From positions 1-64,000 of the forward strand of contig JBKCPL010000069.1 of the NCBI GenBank assembly GCA_046309355.1: a DNA stretch of 64,000 nt, read 5' to 3'. Source of the DNA: CAYSBE01 sp046309355. GTDB taxonomy: Bacteria; Bacteroidota; Bacteroidia; UKL13-3. Below are positions 8,740-17,300 of this stretch, piece after piece. Every line of letters starts with the position of its first letter. Within the stretch, counting starts at the first letter, position 1. Under the pieces are notes generated by a model. That model was not told the DNA's origin and ran no database searches. It worked only from the letters and a program-made list of their open reading frames with translations. The position numbers were made by a program, and so were the translations under genes.

Positions 8740-8973
8740 ATGAGTTATCAACTAACATTTAATGATAGTAAGGATGTTTTTGAGCCCACGTATTACAATA
8801 CCTGCCCAGTTTTGCGGGATGTGCAGGAACGGGAACTTAAAAACAGCGTATAAGCTGTGGTAGATGCAATCCCATTTAACCCTATAATTACCGATACTTA
8901 CCCCACACAAGGTGTAGCATTGGCTGCAGCATGGTGTGGAAATGTGCGTTTAATTGATAACCCGATACTCTGA
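8740..8973 (+). pseudogene. Unrecognised short gene interrupted by a stop codon
   Basis: A frame of 78 codons runs from ATG 8740 to TGA 8971-8973 with one internal TAA near codon 38. The translated halves (YYNTCPVLRDVQERELKNSV, then AVVDAIPFNPIITDTYPTQG and VALAAAWCGNVRLIDN) look like real protein rather than noise. I do not recognise the family. It ends 30 nt before the lutB-like start. 8611-8739 holds nothing that I can support. Confidence 0.4.
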
Positions 8974-8991
8974 TACGTCAAATAATTTGTT

Positions 8992-9003
8992 TTACTTTGA
9001 CAT
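8992..9003 (+). promoter_or_regulatory. -7 box of the lutB-like gene, leaderless arrangement
   Basis: TTACTTTG at 8992-8999 is followed by 4 nt and the GTG start at 9004. The identical box and spacing precede the GTG of the menE-like gene at 28816. With the usual Bacteroidota geometry, transcription would begin at or next to the start codon. Confidence 0.55.
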
Positions 9004-10374
9004 GTGAGTGCTTACGACACGTTTATAAAAGCTACTGAAACAGCAACGGCCAATAAGGAATTGGCACCTCGTATGGATGGCATGATGCAACGGTACGAGC
9101 AGCAGTTGAATCAGGCACGCTCACAGTATGCCAACCTAAAACTAGCACGCGAACGTGCAGCTTACTACAAGTGGAAAGTGCTGGAAAGTCTGGATAAATA
9201 CCTTATTGATTTTGAAGCAGCCGTTATGCGCAGAGGAGGCAAAGTGCTATGGGCAGTAGATGCCGAAGCGGCCTGCAATGAAGTAGAATCAATACTCAAG
9301 CGTGTGCAGCCTCAATGCATAGTGAAAAGCAAAAGTATGCTTACCGATGAAATAGAGCTGAATGCATTTTTACGCAAACACAATTATACCGTGCTTGAAA
9401 CCGATGTCGGGGAATTTGTAGTAGATATGGCAGCTGAAAAGCCTTTTCATATGGTGACACCGGCTATGCATAAAACAAAAGAAGAAATTGCAGCATTGCT
9501 GAATGATAAGATAGGTGTAAGTATGGATGCCGATGCAGAACATATTGTAGAAGATATCCGTACCGAATTGCGCAGCCGTTTCACACAGTCTGATGTACTG
9601 ATAACGGGAGCCAATTTTTTAATTGCCGATTCCGGCATGGTAGCTATTACCGAAAATGAAGGCAATACCCGAATGGGTATGGCATTTGCTAAAACACATA
9701 TCGTGTTGGCAGGCATTGATAAGCTGATTCCTTCGCTCAACGACCTGGATGTGTTTTTTCCGCTGCTGGCTACATTCGGAACGGGACAGAAACTAACTTC
9801 GTACAACAGCATTACAGGTCCAAGGCAGGCAACTGATTTGGATGGTCCTGCTGAGTTTATTGTCGTACTCATTGACAATGGCCGCTCCAATGTATTGGCG
9901 CAGCCCGACCAAAGGCAAGCATTATCGTGCATTAAATGCGGGGCGTGCAGCAATGTGTGTCCGGTATTTAAAACCATTGGCGGACATGCATACGGTGTAA
10001 GCAATGCCGGGCCTGTAGGAGCTGTGGTAGTTCCGCACATGCAGGGTATGGATGCCTATAAACACCTCAGCTATGCTTCGCCACTGTGTGGCCGCTGCAC
10101 CGATATTTGTCCGGTAAATATTGACCTGCACAACCACCTGACCCGAAACCGAAGAGACAGCGTGAATCAGGGATTTACCAAAAGTGCCGATAAACTGATG
10201 TGGTTTAGCTGGAAAAAAATGATGCTGAGCCGCAAAAACCTGAACAAAGGAGTTTCGATCAAAAACTTTATGCTAAAGTCGTTTTTCAAAACCTCTTGGG
10301 GCGAGCGCAGGGAGTTTCCGCGCATTGCAGATAAGTCCTTCAATCAACTGTGGCGCGAACGGCTGGGCGTTTAA
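9004..10374 (+). CDS. LutB/LldF-like iron-sulfur protein of the lactate-utilisation family
   Basis: 456 residues. The N-terminal LUD-type domain (residues about 60-290) holds RRGGKVLWA, ITGANFLIADSG and ITENEGNTRM. A ferredoxin-like region follows with two 4Fe-4S motifs: CIKCGACSNVCPVF (about residue 310) and CGRCTDICPVNI (about residue 364). The C-terminal tail ends in FNQLWRERLGV. The length is normal for LutB. In Bacillus, LutABC oxidises L-lactate; no LutA or LutC lies nearby here, so the electron-transfer role is inferred from the family only. I chose GTG 9004 because upstream residues align with family N-termini and a promoter box lies 4 nt before. A 96-nt relic of this gene lies at 6395-6490. 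Confidence 0.85.
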   Translation: MSAYDTFIKATETATANKELAPRMDGMMQRYEQQLNQARSQYANLKLARERAAYYKWKVLESLDKYLIDFEAAVMRRGGKVLWAVDAEAACNEVESILKRVQPQCIVKSKSMLTDEIELNAFLRKHNYTVLETDVGEFVVDMAAEKPFHMVTPAMHKTKEEIAALLNDKIGVSMDADAEHIVEDIRTELRSRFTQSDVLITGANFLIADSGMVAITENEGNTRMGMAFAKTHIVLAGIDKLIPSLNDLDVFFPLLATFGTGQKLTSYNSITGPRQATDLDGPAEFIVVLIDNGRSNVLAQPDQRQALSCIKCGACSNVCPVFKTIGGHAYGVSNAGPVGAVVVPHMQGMDAYKHLSYASPLCGRCTDICPVNIDLHNHLTRNRRDSVNQGFTKSADKLMWFSWKKMMLSRKNLNKGVSIKNFMLKSFFKTSWGERREFPRIADKSFNQLWRERLGV

Positions 10375-10401
10375 CAAAAGCGAGTGTAAAGTTTTACAGA
10401 A

Positions 10402-11538
10402 TCAGGCAGCGCTTTCTTCTTGCAGGTATTCCGATTGGTAGCGCTGTAAAAAATCGTATTTATTTTCCTGAATGTTTACGGCATACTTCAGTCCGGCCCC
10501 CTGGCCTACTACCTTCACCAAATTTAAATCGAGCAGTGCATTAAAGTCGCGCTGTATGGTTTTGCGGTTGCATCCGAATTCATCAATCAACTCTTTGGTA
10601 GCTATGAACCCTTTTTGCTGAATGACGTACATGATCAGTTTCTGCCTTTTGTTCAGCACACTGTCATCAATTTCCTTCAGTTTAAAGCCCCGTTCAAACA
10701 CATAGTTCATAATATTTTTTAACCGCGGGGTATGTTTGTCAAAATCTATTTGTTTGCGGAAATAACTACGTAATAAAAGCTTGAGTCGGTTCAGTTGATT
10801 GCAGTACATGCTCATTCCGAATTCAACTTGCTGCTGCAATTCTGCCTGAAAATCTTCTCCGAAACAGGACTGGTAGTCATTTTTAGCCAGATACAATTCA
10901 TGTTCTAGACAAAACAGACCATAGAGGTCCATCTGCCTTTTGCGAAGTAAAAAATGCTGAAGCAACAAGGCCATTTTTGTTTGTGCCTCACTGAATAGTT
11001 TTATGCTGAGTATTCGGAAATGAAGAATCCAAGAAAGCACAACCGGATGATACTCTGTATCGGTATTGATGAATTCGAACAGAGCTTCTAATTGCTGTTC
11101 ATTATCGTAACTGATGCGCTCGGGTGTACGTGTTTTGTGTGCAGAGAACAGATTAATGTCTTCGCGGTTGTTGTATAAATCGAGAGTAAGAATTTTGTGT
11201 AGCTGATACAGCATACTTACCTGTAAAGGCTGATCAAGCTGTGTATTCAGCCACTCTTCAGCTTTGCTGTATTGTTCTATAGCGCGTTCCGAGAGGCCTT
11301 TAGGGCGAAGGTTTCCGTTCATTACGTACTTCACCGTTTTCATATCCACCAGATTATGGTCCAGTGCATTGGCATAGTAATTACGAAGTATTCGGCTGTT
11401 TTGCTTTTCTATTTCCTGCAGTTGCTGTGGCAACTCTACGAAGTCATATATTTTGATGAGTTCTTCATGCCGCTGAAAAATGCGGAAGTGGTGTTCTTCG
11501 GTTAATAGTTGCGGTTCGTACTTCTGAAGCAGAATCAT
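10402..11538 (-). CDS. Fic-fold protein with degenerate active site fused to a winged helix; probable regulator
   Basis: About 378 residues from ATG 11538, which lies 6 nt after a TAGTTTTG box (minus strand, 11545-11552). Residues about 50-220 follow the Fic fold: an N-terminal helix pair, LYQLHKIL, RTPERISY and LSWILHFRILSI. The signature HPFxxGNGR is replaced by K-L-F-S-E-A-Q-T-K, so the catalytic histidine and phosphate-binding glycines are gone. Residues about 290-355 form a winged helix (RQKLIMYVIQQKGFIATKEL, CNRKTIQRDFNALLDLNLV). I infer a non-enzymatic ligand- or protein-sensing transcription regulator. A cluster of palindromes lies about 55-85 bp upstream. Its 3' end converges on the lutB-like gene with a 27-nt gap. 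Confidence 0.7.
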   Translation of the reverse strand: MILLQKYEPQLLTEEHHFRIFQRHEELIKIYDFVELPQQLQEIEKQNSRILRNYYANALDHNLVDMKTVKYVMNGNLRPKGLSERAIEQYSKAEEWLNTQLDQPLQVSMLYQLHKILTLDLYNNREDINLFSAHKTRTPERISYDNEQQLEALFEFINTDTEYHPVVLSWILHFRILSIKLFSEAQTKMALLLQHFLLRKRQMDLYGLFCLEHELYLAKNDYQSCFGEDFQAELQQQVEFGMSMYCNQLNRLKLLLRSYFRKQIDFDKHTPRLKNIMNYVFERGFKLKEIDDSVLNKRQKLIMYVIQQKGFIATKELIDEFGCNRKTIQRDFNALLDLNLVKVVGQGAGLKYAVNIQENKYDFLQRYQSEYLQEESAA

Positions 11539-11593
11539 CTGTACCAAAACTATTGTATAAAGTAAAAGTGTGATAGTATGTAATATCTACAAC

Positions 11594-11622
11594 CACATGC
11601 TGCATGTGCTAGCACTGTGCTA
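11594..11622. promoter_or_regulatory. Cluster of overlapping palindromes, candidate operator
   Basis: Three palindromes follow each other: CACATGC-T-GCATGTG (11594-11608), GTGCTAGCAC (11606-11615) and TAGCAC-T-GTGCTA (11610-11622). They lie upstream of the promoter of the Fic/winged-helix gene and downstream of the photolyase stop. Autoregulation by the winged-helix protein is a plausible inference. The rest of 11623-11717 shows only a weak inverted repeat (GCTATTG with CAATGTAGC). Confidence 0.45.
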
Positions 11623-11717
11623 ATAATTACCTAATGTTTAGTTAAACTCCGCTATTGGCGGGCAATGTAGCCGTGTTGTAAAAAACAGACACGCATGAAT
11701 GCTGCTGTGTATAAGCG

Positions 11718-13253
11718 TTAAAGGCTGTCGAGGTTAGTTAAATACGTATTTGCCTGCATCAGTATTTTTTCTTTTTCATCGCTGCTCATCTTATCCCACA
11801 CATTGTACATCATACTCACCCGCTGATTGTTTTTAAGTAGGGACCGGTGCTGGTCGTAAAAATTCCAATACAAGCTATTGAACGGGCAGGCTTTGTCGCC
11901 ATACTTTTTTGACTTGTCGTAGAAACAATTTTCGCAGTAATTGCCCATCTTATCAATGTAGTTGGCACTTGAAATATAAGGCTTACTGCCTACAATGCCA
12001 CCATCGGCAAACTGGCTCATGCCGCGTGTATTCGTAATTTCAACCCACTCAATGGCATCGATGTAAATGCCCAGGTACCACGCATCTACTTCATCGGGTG
12101 AAATGCCGGCAAGCAACGCAAAATTTCCGGTCACCATCAACCGCTGAATATGATGTGCGTATGCCTGATTGAGGCTGTTTTGTACAGCATGCTTTATGCA
12201 ATTCATGTGTGTATCGGCATTCCAGTAGTAGTGAGGCAGCTTACGTGTATGTCCGAAATAATTCAGCTTGGCATAGTCGGGCATCTTCCACCAGTATATG
12301 CCACGCATGTATTCGCGCCAGCCAATTATTTGTCTTACAAACCCTTCAACCTGTGGCAATGAAATAAGCTCGGGCTTTTTCTGCCACTCCTGCACCACAC
12401 GTTCAACCACCTCAAGCGGATGTATCATTTTGCAATTGAGTGCAAATGACAAGCGCGAATGAAACAAGTAGCTGTGTTGTGTGTGCATGGCATCCTGATA
12501 GGTGCCGAAGTAGGGCAGGGCCTGTGTTACAAAATACTCCAGCAAGGTGAGCGATTGCTCACGGGTTACAGGCCACGTTAGTTCAGCAGCATCTATCAAT
12601 CCCAGAGTTTCTATGCCTGCCTGTTTAATTTCTTCTGCCACATCACGCACATCATTTAGTACCTTGTTATGTGCCGGTGCAGCCGGTGTTCCTTTCCATT
12701 TCTTTCGGTTCTCGCTGTCAAAATTCCATTTGCCGCCAATGGGGTCTTTGCCATTCATCAGTACGTTGTATCGCTTGCGCATGGTGCGGTAAAAGGTTTC
12801 CAGCAAAATCTGTTTTTTGTGTTCAAACAGCAGTTTTACATCATCGCGTGTGCTTAAAAAATGCTCGGTGTCGTATGCGTTGCATTTTATACCTGCTGTG
12901 CTGCAAAAGTTTTTGAGTTGTTCATCCAGCCTGTACTCATCGGGCAGCATGTATTCAAACTGTGTAATGTGTTCATTCGTTATAACCTGACGCAGATTAT
13001 CGGTTAGCGAGTGTTGGTTGTGTGCATCATTTATTGAGTAGTACACTACCCGATGACCGTTGCGTGAGAGTTCATCAGCAAAATGCCGCATGGCCGAAAA
13101 AAATGCGGCTACTTTCTGAATGTGATGCTTCACATAATCCGTTTCTTGCCGCATCTCGAACAGGGCATACACTACCGTATTATCCGGCTGTTTGAACCAC
13201 GAATGTTGGCTATTGAGCTGGTCGCCTAGTATGAGCCGCAAGGTTTTTGACAT
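11718..13253 (-). CDS. FeS-type bacterial (6-4) photolyase / cryptochrome
   Basis: 511 residues, DUF/photolyase-related family like Agrobacterium PhrB. The N-terminal Rossmann-like antenna domain starts LRLILGDQLN. The FAD domain contains QIIGWREYMRGIYWW. Four cysteines, C352, C440, C443 and C456, have exactly the spacings of the 4Fe-4S ligands of PhrB (88, 3 and 13). The histidine pair H367-H368 (AYAHHIQRL) corresponds to the catalytic pair of (6-4) photolyases. It should repair UV (6-4) photoproducts using light and FAD, or act as a photoreceptor. The start is the ATG at 13253. It shares strand with the Fic-like gene 180 bp downstream. Confidence 0.92.
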   Translation of the reverse strand: MSKTLRLILGDQLNSQHSWFKQPDNTVVYALFEMRQETDYVKHHIQKVAAFFSAMRHFADELSRNGHRVVYYSINDAHNQHSLTDNLRQVITNEHITQFEYMLPDEYRLDEQLKNFCSTAGIKCNAYDTEHFLSTRDDVKLLFEHKKQILLETFYRTMRKRYNVLMNGKDPIGGKWNFDSENRKKWKGTPAAPAHNKVLNDVRDVAEEIKQAGIETLGLIDAAELTWPVTREQSLTLLEYFVTQALPYFGTYQDAMHTQHSYLFHSRLSFALNCKMIHPLEVVERVVQEWQKKPELISLPQVEGFVRQIIGWREYMRGIYWWKMPDYAKLNYFGHTRKLPHYYWNADTHMNCIKHAVQNSLNQAYAHHIQRLMVTGNFALLAGISPDEVDAWYLGIYIDAIEWVEITNTRGMSQFADGGIVGSKPYISSANYIDKMGNYCENCFYDKSKKYGDKACPFNSLYWNFYDQHRSLLKNNQRVSMMYNVWDKMSSDEKEKILMQANTYLTNLDSL

Positions 13254-13374
13254 GGTTTGATAACATATGGATGCGTTCAGATGTTTACCGCTAAAAAATA
13301 TTTGCCTATTCAGGCTAATGATGTAATTTCGCTGCCCGCTTTAAATTATTTATGCCATGCATGGATAATAAGCA

Positions 13375-13448
13375 GGGCCTATAGCTCAGTCGGTTAGAGC
13401 ATCTGACTCATAATCAGAGGGTCCCTGGTTCGAGCCCAGGTGGGCCCA
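13375..13448 (+). tRNA. tRNA with CAU anticodon (Met, or Ile2 if lysidine-modified)
   Basis: 74 nt with full cloverleaf: acceptor GGGCCTA/TGGGCCC, D-arm AGCTCAGTCGGTTAGAGC, anticodon stem TCTGA/TCAGA around loop CTCATAA, and T-arm CCTGG-TTCGAGC-CCAGG. CCA is not encoded. CAU tRNAs can be elongator Met or tRNA-Ile2, and sequence alone does not settle this; Met is my preference. Confidence 0.9.
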
Positions 13449-13449
13449 C

Positions 13450-13480
13450 AAAGGAGTAGCCAATCAGCTGCTCCTTTTTT
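13450..13480 (+). terminator. Terminator of the CAU tRNA
   Basis: A hairpin of AAGGAGTAGC with GCTGCTCCTT around CAATCA is followed by six T residues, starting 2 nt after the tRNA. 13481-13664 then holds no gene that I can support. Confidence 0.8.
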
Positions 13481-13664
13481 ATTGATATCATGTACGGGAT
13501 AGAGCGTGCACGTTCACTGAGTTTCACCCTTCGTAAATCCTGTTGTATACGCCAGCTGTATGCAGTATCCAATTTGCTTACAATCATACAATTAGATTAC
13601 TGCCGGCATAAGTTTTCATTTTTTCCAAACAATTAGCGGCTTATCGGCTTTTATGTAAATACGG

Positions 13665-14309
13665 ATGGCAAAAGTAAACGCACTTATATTCGATCTTGGT
13701 GGTGTAATTCTGAATTTGGATCAGGATAAAACACTACGTGCATTCAACCGAATGGGCGCCAATTTGGAGGAACTGAACCTGGCTTCCACCGTTTTTACCG
13801 ACTTTGAAACCGGTAAATTGTCGGAGGACGATTTCAGGCAAGTACTGAAAACAGCGCTGCACGGCCGTTTTGACGATGCACAAATAGACCATGCGTGGAA
13901 TGCCATGCTGCTTGATATACCTCGCAAGCGAATAGAGTTGCTTATCAAATTGCGTAAGCATTTCCGGATACATTTACTCAGCAATACGAATTCTATTCAT
14001 ATCACTTACTTCCACGAGTGGTTTAATCAGCATTTTGGAAGTGAATACTCGTGGAACGAGTTGTTTGATACTATCTTTTACTCGCACGAAATAGGTTTGC
14101 GAAAACCTACGGCAGCCTGTTATGAATATGTATTAAACGCCATCAACGAATCTGCAGAAAAATGTGTTTTTATTGACGATAGCCACATCAATATACGTGG
14201 GGCCGAATCATTAGGTATACGCACCCTGTGGGCCAAAGAGCCACTTAATGAAACGATGCTACATCAGCTGAAGGCAGTTATAACTTCAGAAACTCCGTAC
14301 TTGAATTAG
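13665..14309 (+). CDS. HAD-superfamily (YihX-like) hydrolase
   Basis: 214 residues with the HAD motifs in order: motif I FDLGGVIL (nucleophile D10; the usual second Asp is Gly, as in the YihX-type group), motif II LLSNTNS, the motif III lysine in GLRKPTAACY, and motif IV CVFIDDSHINI. A helical cap is inserted after motif I. Family members are soluble phosphatases of small sugar or nucleotide phosphates; the substrate cannot be read from sequence. It stands alone between the tRNA and the convergent sprA. Confidence 0.88.
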   Translation: MAKVNALIFDLGGVILNLDQDKTLRAFNRMGANLEELNLASTVFTDFETGKLSEDDFRQVLKTALHGRFDDAQIDHAWNAMLLDIPRKRIELLIKLRKHFRIHLLSNTNSIHITYFHEWFNQHFGSEYSWNELFDTIFYSHEIGLRKPTAACYEYVLNAINESAEKCVFIDDSHINIRGAESLGIRTLWAKEPLNETMLHQLKAVITSETPYLN

Positions 14310-14339
14310 AGTATCTTTTTCTGCCGTTTACTAGTCAAT

Positions 14340-17300
14340 TTACTGCAAGGTATACCTCAACGAGAAGCCACCGCTTTGTATAATAGTAGGGAAAGTGTTT
14401 GACGTTGCCGGATCAGTTCTGCGGTAGTCGTAAAAAATACGCAGCATCAGCTGCTCGGAAATCATGTAATCAATATTCGGACGCAGCTGATAAATGGTTT
14501 GTCCCTGCACCGGATCGGTTGTTTCACGGTCGAGGTAGCGTATGCTGGTTACACGTTGTTGTATGGAAAAATCGAGTTTGAAGTTGATATCACTTTCCAG
14601 TACCAGCCTTCTTCCGCTGCGCGACAGGAATGGAATTTCGAGTTTGGATGTGCGGTAACCGGTACTGAATGAAAATTCGTTGCCCGACATTTCACTGATT
14701 TGTCCGTTGGTTAATCCGAAGTTGATGGCACGGTCGCGTTTGTATTCAAACTTGGCGTTGATGTTGTTTACAAACGTAATATCTAACCCTATAAAAGGGC
14801 CCCAGCGTTCGGCAATTTGTACCTGCCGAATTTGATACTTGGATACGTAGTCGCCAGTAAATCCATTCAGGTTTGTTGAGTCCTGAAGTATATTCTGAAA
14901 TCCGCTAACGGTGTAAGTTGATGTATATTGATTGCTGATCTGGATATTGTTGGCAAACTGTTTTACCCATTCAATTTTACTTAAGCCGTTGTAGGCAATT
15001 TTCCAGTTTATGTCAGGCAATGTTGGAAAAGATGTGAGTCCTATTTTGTTGGCATCAGTACCGCCATAGGCAGCCAGAAACGCAGGTATCAGCACATCTT
15101 GTGAGCTGCGGCCGTAACCAATAGGGAATCCTGCAGTGTCAATTCCGCGTCCGGGTTTTTCGGGGTCAAGTGCCAACCGCTGGGCAATAAGAATTCTGTT
15201 TTCTTGAAGCTGTTTAAATGCATCATCGCTGTTAAAGCTGGTGCGCCACACATTGTAGGTAATGGTGTAACTGCCGTTTTCAATGGGATCATTGAGGTCT
15301 GCAAAATCACCAATGGAATCGTTGTAGCGGAAAATAACCGAACGTTGTAGGCTACGTTGTTTCGACACATTTAAATCAATTCGAAAATCCTGCAGGGGTT
15401 CAAGGGTGGCGCGGCCTGTAAGTTGCTCGCGGTACTCGCTCATATACATAGATGCCAGCCTGGGGTCGCTGCTTAGCCATCCGTTTCGTGCAGCACGAAA
15501 ACGTAAGTCGGGGTCCTGGCCTCCTAGTATAAAATCAATACCGGGGGCAGTATTGGTGAAATTGTTTCCCACGTATTCGGGTTTGAATTTAAAGCCGGGC
15601 AATGTACTTCCATCGTTTTGGGTGTATGAGAAGTTCATGTTTTTAAGCGAGGTAATGAGCCGGAGTGTTGCAGCCAATACCGGATTTATTTTTTTCGTTT
15701 CTTCTTCTTCCTTTTTCTTCTTCCCTTTGTCGTCTTTGCCCTTTCCCTTATCGTTTGCAATGCCTTCCTGGTCGTTTCGGTCGCTTTGTTTTTTCTGTGC
15801 CGGTGGTGCGTTCAGGTCTTTCAGCAGTTTAAATTTATTGTACAGCAAACTCATGTTCAGATTCAGATTATACTGCTGCATGCGTGAATTTGATATGGTG
15901 TTGCCTAAACTGTCGGCAGCGGGAGGTGCTTGCTTCCACTGGTAAGTAGCCTGATACGTATAGGAAGATTGACTGATGAAATTGAGTTGTTGAATTTTAT
16001 TCAGTGGTACATTGTAGTTCATTCGTGCCGACTGGTCAAATTGCATGATGCGTCCGCCATTCAGGAGGTTGCGCCACAACGTGTCGCGTTTTTCGGGAGT
16101 TGTTTCGTCTATTCGCCCCAGGGGTTCATCAATACGAGCCAGAGCAGTGGCGTTATAATTAAAGGTAAGACCTCGCGAGAAATTGTAGGCAAACTCATAG
16201 TAGCGGGTCATGCTGTACATTTTGTCGTAAAGTGCAGGAATGGAAGACGTACCCAAATCGTTTGAGCGGAATATATTTACTCCGTATCTGCGGTCGGTTT
16301 GCACACGGGCTCCCCACGATTGAGGCAAGAAATACACATTGAAATCTTTGATCAGCGTTAGCTGCTTGGATTTGATTTTTTTGAATGGCTCCCACGGCTT
16401 GCTTCGGAATGTATACGTATAGTTAACCATGGTCTGGTAATTCTGCAGCACGTAGTAGGCAATTTCCTGGTTGCGCCTGAATACTTCGTTGAAGTTGTAG
16501 GTGAATGAAAAGTTTTCAATATCCCATGGGTTGTTACGTTGGGTATTGATTCGGTTTTTACGCACGTTGGTAAAGTTCATGCTTCGCCTGGCAGTATAGT
16601 CATCGGCAGCATTGCTTATTCGCTCTCTTCGGTTTTCGTCTATGGTTTGGTCCAGTTCTTTTTGCAGGCGGGTATCGGGGTTTAGTGGGTTGTAAAACGG
16701 ACGTATCAGCGTGTTTCCGTACGAAACAAAAACGGGGATAGAAATACCGCTGGTTTTTGGAAAAAATCTGCCCAGTTCAAAGCTTCCCGACAGGTCGTAC
16801 TGATACCTGTCATCTAGCTGACGTTGTTGTATTTTTTTATCAATGCCACCCCAACCCACGCTTGATATGCTTCCGGCTGCTTGCACTTGTCCCAGGTCGG
16901 CTAGCTTGGCCTGCATGGTTCCTACTGCAGCCCATCCGCCACGGTTGTTAAATTCCGTCATGCGCAATTCGTTGAACCACACTTCGGCACATTTAGGAGC
17001 ACCGTCATCTGCGCTGCCCGGAGTAGCTTTGGGATTTCGTACACCCAGCATCATCACCCGCAGGTTACTTAGGTCAGGCAATCCGATTACACTCATTTTA
17101 CCGCGGCCTAGTGCACGTGTAAAGCGAGCCGTAAACGGATGGTTGGCATTGTTACGGGCAATTTTGGTGTCAATAAAATCTTCCAGTAAAATATTCAACT
17201 CATTTTCAACCGGCCATACGTCAAGGTCTGTAGCACCGCTGCGCGAAATAATTAATGGCATTTCGTATTCGTAGTAGTTGTTGGTAAGGTCGGTACCAAT

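Noticed and set aside
10402..11538. Active Fic AMP-transferase toxin
   Set aside because: The HPFxxGNGR catalytic loop is not conserved; histidine and glycines are replaced.
15406..15945. Long open frames opposite sprA and other large genes
   Set aside because: They are antisense shadows of a clear family member and have no protein-like features or promoters.
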